Below are positions 59,116 through 64,000 of a DNA stretch of 64,000 bases, in pieces. Within the stretch, counting starts at the first letter, position 1; each line of letters opens with the position of its first letter. The notes under the pieces are model-generated. The model saw nothing but the letters and a program-made list of their open reading frames with translations. It had not been told where the DNA came from and did no database searches. The position numbers were made by a program, and so were the translations under genes. The stretch covers positions 1-64,000 of the forward strand of contig JAQGHU010000057.1 in assembly GCA_028291515.1 (NCBI GenBank), given 5' to 3'. This stretch comes from Schlesneria sp. GTDB taxonomy: Bacteria > Planctomycetota > Planctomycetia > Planctomycetales > Planctomycetaceae.

Positions 59116-61871
59116 TCGCACAATGCCCCGACTTCAGCGGGGCCAGTCGAAACAGTAACCGGAGGCATGATTACGATCGATCCACGATTCGCATCTAGTT
59201 CCAACGGGGCTCCATCGGGGATCAGCCGAGTCGCACCTTCAAGCGCGACAGCCGGAATCCCAAAGTCTCGGGCCACAATGGCACCGTGCGATAGCACACC
59301 ACCACGTTCGACGATCAGACCACGGGCATTGACGAACAGTGGTGTCCAGCCCGGGTCGGTACTCGGACAGACCAGGATGTAGTCGCGGCCTAGATCGGCC
59401 ACGGTATTGGGATCAAGCACAACTCGCGCCGTCCCTCGCGTTGCACCTGACGCGATCGCACGGCACGGAAAACGTTCGCCGCTACCTGCAGATGACGCCG
59501 ACAGTCGCCCGAAACCCTCCAGATCACGTGAATCGATGACATCGGCCAGAGACAGTTTCTGCCATGATCGCCAACGAAGCTTGCGCCTCGCGATGCGTGC
59601 CATCGCAGAGGATCGATCGTTCTCAAACTGCGCCAATTCGTCCAGATGCAGGAAGAATAGATCGCGCCCCAGATCCCAGCGCTGACCAAGTTCAACGAGC
59701 AAATCGCGCAAGGTCTCATACCCGCGCATCAAATGAAATTTTCCTAGTTCACGATAGGGGAGCAATTGCTGAGCTTGCCGCAGATCCAGTTCAATTTGTT
59801 CCTGCAATGATGAACCACCCGCGTCGGCTAACCTCTGTGGAAGAGTTATCTCTGTCTGGTGTCGAATCGCGGCTTGATTGACGTGGCGTTCACGTGCGGA
59901 TTGGCCGGACGACGTTCGAAACCGTTCGATCGCGGTGTCGATATATTGCGAGCCTTCACGCCACCGTGGTTGCGACAATTCCATCTCATTCACTGCGCGA
60001 TGTCCGTACCGCTGCAGAAACTCTCGTCGTTGGCGATCTCCTAGTTCTGACGCTGCTGGCTGAAGTGCGATGTCCGACAACTGGCAGTTTTGTTCAACGG
60101 TCACGTCTCCTTCCAAGCCAGTCGTGAGCTGGCTCGTGAGTTGTTCGCCCTCGTCGGGTCCGAACAATTGAACCAGTCGTTGCCGCAGACGATCATGTGC
60201 GATTCCTGCGAAAAAGCCGGGTATCAATGATTCGGCCGCAAACTCTCCGAGCACGAATTCGCGTCGCCGCTGAAGTTCACCAATCAACTCCGATGTCGAT
60301 CGCCGTGTCAAATCGACTTGCTGACTCTCGCGAAGGAACGTCTCGAGCTTTGGCAGCGCACTCGTTTCAAATCGCTCCGCCGGTGACGTTGCCATCGCTT
60401 TCATCTGGCGGGCACCGCGAATCATGCCAAACAGCAGCGACGGGACTCTGAAGAAGAACAGGGAATCAGTCTTGTCGAAGTTGAAGCGAGTTGGCGGACG
60501 ATCCATCGCTGTTCGATCGCGCAGCACTTCGTCGATGTCATACTCGAACGGGATTCGTCCGAAATGAAACTGGGCGGCGCGGCGTGGATCGACATAAATC
60601 CGGCCCGCAATCAGCTCCAGAAATCCCAGACCCGGCATCGGTTCTTGAGGCCGATGCCCCAGCAAGCGGTACAGTTGCCCATATCCACCTTGAGCACTCA
60701 TAAGCCAGCGAACCAGGTCCCACGTCAGTGGTGTTGGAGTCGGCAGGGTCTCGGACAGATTATGCACCACCCAGACGACAGGATCCCGTCCGGCGAGCTG
60801 TTTCAAACGGTCAATTTCTTCGAGACGTCCGCGTTCTGTCTCTTCGACGAATTCGAGCCCGCGGATCTTGCGTGTCTGCAGCAAAGCGACTCGACCGTCA
60901 GCGATCCCCCATTCAATGTCAGAGGGGACACCGAAGTGCGACGCAATTCGGTGCCCCAGTGCAGCAATCTCGCGACGTTGGTCCAACGCCAACGCTGGCT
61001 CACTTCCGGGGCGCGAGCCCGCGGTCTCACGCTTCGTGTCGAAATTCTTGGCATCAATCAAGTAGATGTCCGGCGTGACAGCTCCCGAGACCACGGCCTC
61101 GCCCAAACCCCATGACGCTTCCAGGACCATTTCGCCCGAATCCGGGTTATTGGGATCGACCGTGAATAGGACACCGGATCGTTCGGACGGGAACATCGCC
61201 TGAACATTTACCGCCGTGCCGACGATCCCGCGCAGATCGTGATGCTGGCGGTACGCTCGTGCGCGATCGCTGTGCCAGGATGCGAAGACCGCATTGATCG
61301 ATTGCCGCAATGCATCCCACGGATGGGTTGGAAAGGGGCAACCAGAGTTCTCTTCGTAGATGCCCAGAAACCGCCGCGCTCGGTCCTCGGCAGTGACACC
61401 ATCTTCTGAGATCAAGCTGATGTTCGAGACCGATGCTGCGAATAAGCGGATATGTTCGGCGTATTCGTTCCAGAACAGATCCGGCGATGCGAAGCAGTGT
61501 GCGACCGATGGATTCAATCCGCAATTTAGAATGGTGTCCATCATTCCGGGCATCGAGACAGCGGCGCCAGAGCGAACGGCCACGAACAGTGGACGCGGAC
61601 CAGATCCGAAGGTGCGCTGCGTCGCCTGCTCCAGCCGACCGATCGACTCGCGGACTTGATCTTCCAACCCTGGGGGCCACATCCCCTGATGTTGATCCAC
61701 CCAAGCACAGCAGGCGGTTGAAATGGTAAAGCCTGGAGGCACAGGAAACCCCGCGCGACTCATCTCAGCAAGACTCGCCCCTTTGCCGCCGAGGATCTCA
61801 ATTCCAGCGTCAATTGAGGACTCCCTGATTCCAAAGGGATAGACAAGCTGGTCAGCGGGGGAAAGACTCAC
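59112..61871 (-). CDS. PEP synthase/rifampicin-phosphotransferase-like enzyme
   Basis: 919 residues from the GTG at 61871, which overlaps the upstream stop by four bases (GTGA); a TTG at 61892 is less likely. Residues about 10-345 are the PPDK-type ATP-binding domain (GGKGASLAEMSRAGFPVPPGF starts split over 27-47, VAVRSGAAVSMPGMMDTILN, SGVLFTVDPNNPDSGEMVLE). A middle region of about 450 residues without known motifs follows. The C-terminal mobile phosphohistidine domain has His862 in GGVLSHGAIVARDFGIPAV. The PEP-binding TIM barrel of PEP synthase is missing, and the order ATP-grasp, insert, His domain is that of rifampicin phosphotransferase. Actual substrate unknown. Confidence 0.8.
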   Translation of the reverse strand: MSLSPADQLVYPFGIRESSIDAGIEILGGKGASLAEMSRAGFPVPPGFTISTACCAWVDQHQGMWPPGLEDQVRESIGRLEQATQRTFGSGPRPLFVAVRSGAAVSMPGMMDTILNCGLNPSVAHCFASPDLFWNEYAEHIRLFAASVSNISLISEDGVTAEDRARRFLGIYEENSGCPFPTHPWDALRQSINAVFASWHSDRARAYRQHHDLRGIVGTAVNVQAMFPSERSGVLFTVDPNNPDSGEMVLEASWGLGEAVVSGAVTPDIYLIDAKNFDTKRETAGSRPGSEPALALDQRREIAALGHRIASHFGVPSDIEWGIADGRVALLQTRKIRGLEFVEETERGRLEEIDRLKQLAGRDPVVWVVHNLSETLPTPTPLTWDLVRWLMSAQGGYGQLYRLLGHRPQEPMPGLGFLELIAGRIYVDPRRAAQFHFGRIPFEYDIDEVLRDRTAMDRPPTRFNFDKTDSLFFFRVPSLLFGMIRGARQMKAMATSPAERFETSALPKLETFLRESQQVDLTRRSTSELIGELQRRREFVLGEFAAESLIPGFFAGIAHDRLRQRLVQLFGPDEGEQLTSQLTTGLEGDVTVEQNCQLSDIALQPAASELGDRQRREFLQRYGHRAVNEMELSQPRWREGSQYIDTAIERFRTSSGQSARERHVNQAAIRHQTEITLPQRLADAGGSSLQEQIELDLRQAQQLLPYRELGKFHLMRGYETLRDLLVELGQRWDLGRDLFFLHLDELAQFENDRSSAMARIARRKLRWRSWQKLSLADVIDSRDLEGFGRLSASSAGSGERFPCRAIASGATRGTARVVLDPNTVADLGRDYILVCPSTDPGWTPLFVNARGLIVERGGVLSHGAIVARDFGIPAVALEGATRLIPDGAPLELDANRGSIVIMPPVTVSTGPAEVGALCE

Positions 61872-64000
61872 GGTGAGGTAACCCCCAGGCAAACGATGCG
61901 GCCTCGGTCTGTCGCGTAGAGAACTCGTCCCTTGATTGAGATCACTGGAGTCATTGGTTGCCCCAAGTCCATTGTTGTCGGCAACGAGGCAAGTGGCGTA
62001 TCAGAGAGCGATTGCCTGCGGAGCAACGTACCATCAATCATGCTGTAAACGCCAATATGCTGCTGATGTGAAATCAATAGCTCCTGCCCATCAGTCTGTG
62101 GGCTTCCCAACGGCGGCTCCGGCAGCGCGACTTGCCAAAGTTCGACTCCAGTTAACGAATCGATCGCCGAGAGACGAGGGAGCAGTCTTGTGGCGCTGCT
62201 TGATCCTTTTTGGCCGACAAGGGTCTCGTCGGCAATCACGCGAAGGTTGGACAGCGCGAAGATTACATCATCACAGGGTGCCGGTGTGGCAAAGCCTTCC
62301 GCATTGTGGCGCTGTCGATTCTGAATCCACCGAGGATCTCCAGTCTTCAGGTCGAAGCAACTGAGGCAGCCGTCTACGTTCCATGCATAAACGGCACGAT
62401 GATCCAGCGAGAGGCGTTTGGAGTTGTGGTTGTCTTGATCACTATTCGATGGGCTCGGGACCGCATGGCTCCAGAGATCTTGACCGTCCACCGCACTCAG
62501 GCACCGGAGATGGAGTTTCGCTGAGTTCACACTCGTTTCAATCACGCAAATGCGCTCACCGCAACCAATCGGAGCGACCGTGATCGCACCTTCGAAGTGT
62601 CGTGACCAAACTCGCCGTTGTGCAGATTCCACTGGTATTGGATCGAGTTTGAGCAACTCTGAGCGACCATCTCGAGTCCCGGCGACATACACCGCTCGAC
62701 CGAGCGGCATCAATGGCGCCGTGGCCATAAATGACGAACTGTCTGCGTCAGGGTACTGCCAGAGAAGTTCTAGACCTTCTGCGACCGGAGTATCGTCAGT
62801 ACTGCCGCCGCGTTCGCCGTTGGTCCACATGGGTGGCCTGGTCTCGCCCGGATGGCCTATACAGCGCAGTCCATTTTGAGCCGTACCGATATAGACATGG
62901 CCATGGGCAAGGGTGGGAGAACTGGAAAACAGGGTTCCGGTTCCCAGCGACGAGTCCCAAACGGGTTTCAGCGATGTGCGGTCGAGGCAATAAAGTCGAC
63001 CTGATGTCGTCGAACAGTAAATGTGTTGCCAACCAAGAGCCGGCGAGGTGACGATCGGCTCGTTCAGATGGTGTCTCGACAGCAACTGACCAGTCGTCGA
63101 AACCCGATAGATGTTGCCGTCTCGCGATCCGAAATAGATTGCCTCGTCAGCGGTGTCACCGCAGGAAATTGAACCGAGAATTGCGTCACTAGTGGTAAAC
63201 TTCCAGGCCATTTCCTGAGTTGCCAGATCGATGCACCAGACCTCTCCCACGGGTTTTAATCGCTCTCGTGCCGCAGCGAGTTCTGTTTCGCTCGCGCCGT
63301 CATCGCGCAGCAACTGCAGCTTCATGGCCAGCAAGTCGGCTGCGGACTGGACGTAATTGCCATTCCCCGTCGCGACAAATAGTTTTCCGTCAGCCAAGGT
63401 TGGCGAACCAAAGACGGGATAAGGCGTTGATAACTTCCACAGCGGTTCGCCGGACTCTGCTTTCACGCCGCAAATGGCATTGCCACCTTCACCCAGCCCG
63501 AAATAAACTACTCCGTCGCCAACCGCTGGCGACGATTCGCAATCCGGAAACTCCTTCGATTCCAAATGCCAAAGGACCTGTGCCTGGCCTGCGGAATCAG
63601 GATCGATGGCCAGACAATAGAAGCCGTCGCTTCCGGCGCCGATAAAGACTCGTTCACCATCAATAGCCGCAGTCGATTCGACATGGCTTCTGGTACGAAA
63701 CTCCCAACGTCGCTTGCCCGTGCGTGCATCGAGGCAGGTGACACGGGCATCGTCAACTTGATGAAGTCCTTCGCCACAGACCAGGTTGTTCCCGGAAACC
63801 ACTGGCGATGAAAAGGTCGCTCGATAGTTGTCGGGGGCATACCGCCAGACCTCTTTACCCGTGCCAGCATCCACGCACACGATCGCGCCTCGACCTTGAG
63901 GAGAGAAAGGCCCGATGTCGGTTGCCGTCGAGTAGTAGACGCGATTGCCAGACACGGCCACCGACGACAGGACGGTCTTGTCGCGCAGGTTTGACCAGAC
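61868..64000 (-). CDS. PQQ-type beta-propeller protein (5' end outside window)
   Basis: At least 710 residues; the frame stays open to the window edge, so the start lies to the right. PQQ/BamB-like blades repeat throughout: GAIVCVDAGTGKEVWRYAPD, VTCLDARTGKRRWEFRTRS, AICGVKAESGEPLWKLSTP, VWCIDLATQEMAWKFTTSD, LYCLDRTSLKPVWDSSLG and LSCFDLKTGDPRWIQN. At least ten blades are seen, implying two propellers or one long tandem. Its stop overlaps the start of the PEP-synthase-like gene by four bases, so translation of the two is coupled. Cell location unknown because the N-terminus is missing. Possible enzyme cofactor binding cannot be judged. Confidence 0.82.
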   Translation of the reverse strand, partial: VWSNLRDKTVLSSVAVSGNRVYYSTATDIGPFSPQGRGAIVCVDAGTGKEVWRYAPDNYRATFSSPVVSGNNLVCGEGLHQVDDARVTCLDARTGKRRWEFRTRSHVESTAAIDGERVFIGAGSDGFYCLAIDPDSAGQAQVLWHLESKEFPDCESSPAVGDGVVYFGLGEGGNAICGVKAESGEPLWKLSTPYPVFGSPTLADGKLFVATGNGNYVQSAADLLAMKLQLLRDDGASETELAAARERLKPVGEVWCIDLATQEMAWKFTTSDAILGSISCGDTADEAIYFGSRDGNIYRVSTTGQLLSRHHLNEPIVTSPALGWQHIYCSTTSGRLYCLDRTSLKPVWDSSLGTGTLFSSSPTLAHGHVYIGTAQNGLRCIGHPGETRPPMWTNGERGGSTDDTPVAEGLELLWQYPDADSSSFMATAPLMPLGRAVYVAGTRDGRSELLKLDPIPVESAQRRVWSRHFEGAITVAPIGCGERICVIETSVNSAKLHLRCLSAVDGQDLWSHAVPSPSNSDQDNHNSKRLSLDHRAVYAWNVDGCLSCFDLKTGDPRWIQNRQRHNAEGFATPAPCDDVIFALSNLRVIADETLVGQKGSSSATRLLPRLSAIDSLTGVELWQVALPEPPLGSPQTDGQELLISHQQHIGVYSMIDGTLLRRQSLSDTPLASLPTTMDLGQPMTPVISIKGRVLYATDRGRIVCLGVTSP

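Overview
The window looks like chromosomal DNA of a planctomycete (Planctomycetia, Planctomycetales-like). The evidence is a set of lineage-typical families: a DUF1559 protein with a prepilin-type N-terminus, a DUF1501/DUF1800 pair, a PVC-type dehydrogenase propeller with a separate PVC heme-binding cytochrome, an MJ0042-type zinc-ribbon membrane protein, YdjY-, PQQ-propeller- and FG-GAP-type exported proteins, and a UvrC that stops before the helix-hairpin-helix region. No rRNA, tRNA, CRISPR array or complete mobile element was recognised. All identifications come from reading the sequence; no database search was run.

Layout. 1-125: tail and right end of an IS3-family element. 158-800: lexA (minus) behind a 20-bp palindrome that is a candidate LexA operator. 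1.2-4.4 kb: short-chain dehydrogenase, an ECF sigma factor with its anti-sigma factor, and a small exported Gly/Tyr-rich protein. 4.4-8.6 kb: exported beta-propeller glycosidase-like protein, divergent short uvrC, a secreted HExxH protein, a bestrophin-like channel. 8.6-16.9 kb (minus): five-gene ABC-2 operon with three permeases, an ATPase and a large membrane-anchored partner. 17.1-18.2 kb: CbiX-type chelatase and a His-rich lipoprotein. 18.4-24.9 kb: the methyl cycle (metH and metF on minus, ahcY divergent on plus, a structured leader between them). 25.0-29.6 kb: zinc-ribbon membrane protein, DUF6941-like protein, DUF1559 protein, TPR lipoprotein, S1/P1 nuclease. 29.6-34.0 kb (minus): DUF1501, DUF1800 and a large exported protein of unknown function.

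34.3-39.0 kb: degenerate SGNH domain plus PVC dehydrogenase propeller, followed by a separate PVC cytochrome. 39.0-44.8 kb (minus): a signalling island with a LOV-containing hybrid histidine kinase, a second PAS histidine kinase overlapping its response regulator by 4 bp, and a lone receiver. 45.3-48.7 kb: fatty acid desaturase, MetX-like alpha/beta hydrolase, type III glutamine synthetase-like ligase. 48.7-57.3 kb (minus): five-gene set of exported proteins (TPR, FG-GAP, PQQ-propeller, YdjY-like, Pro-rich). 57.7 kb: a small secreted protein sharing a domain with the FG-GAP protein. 58.3-64.0 kb (minus): PQQ propeller (running off the edge), a PEP-synthase/rifampicin-phosphotransferase-like enzyme and an EMC3/TMCO1 (Oxa1 superfamily)-like membrane protein, joined by two 4-bp start/stop overlaps.

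The best candidates for something undescribed are that last three-gene unit, the LOV-kinase island, the unusual lexA palindrome, the ahcY leader with two mutually exclusive hairpins, and the domain shared by the FG-GAP protein and its divergent neighbour.
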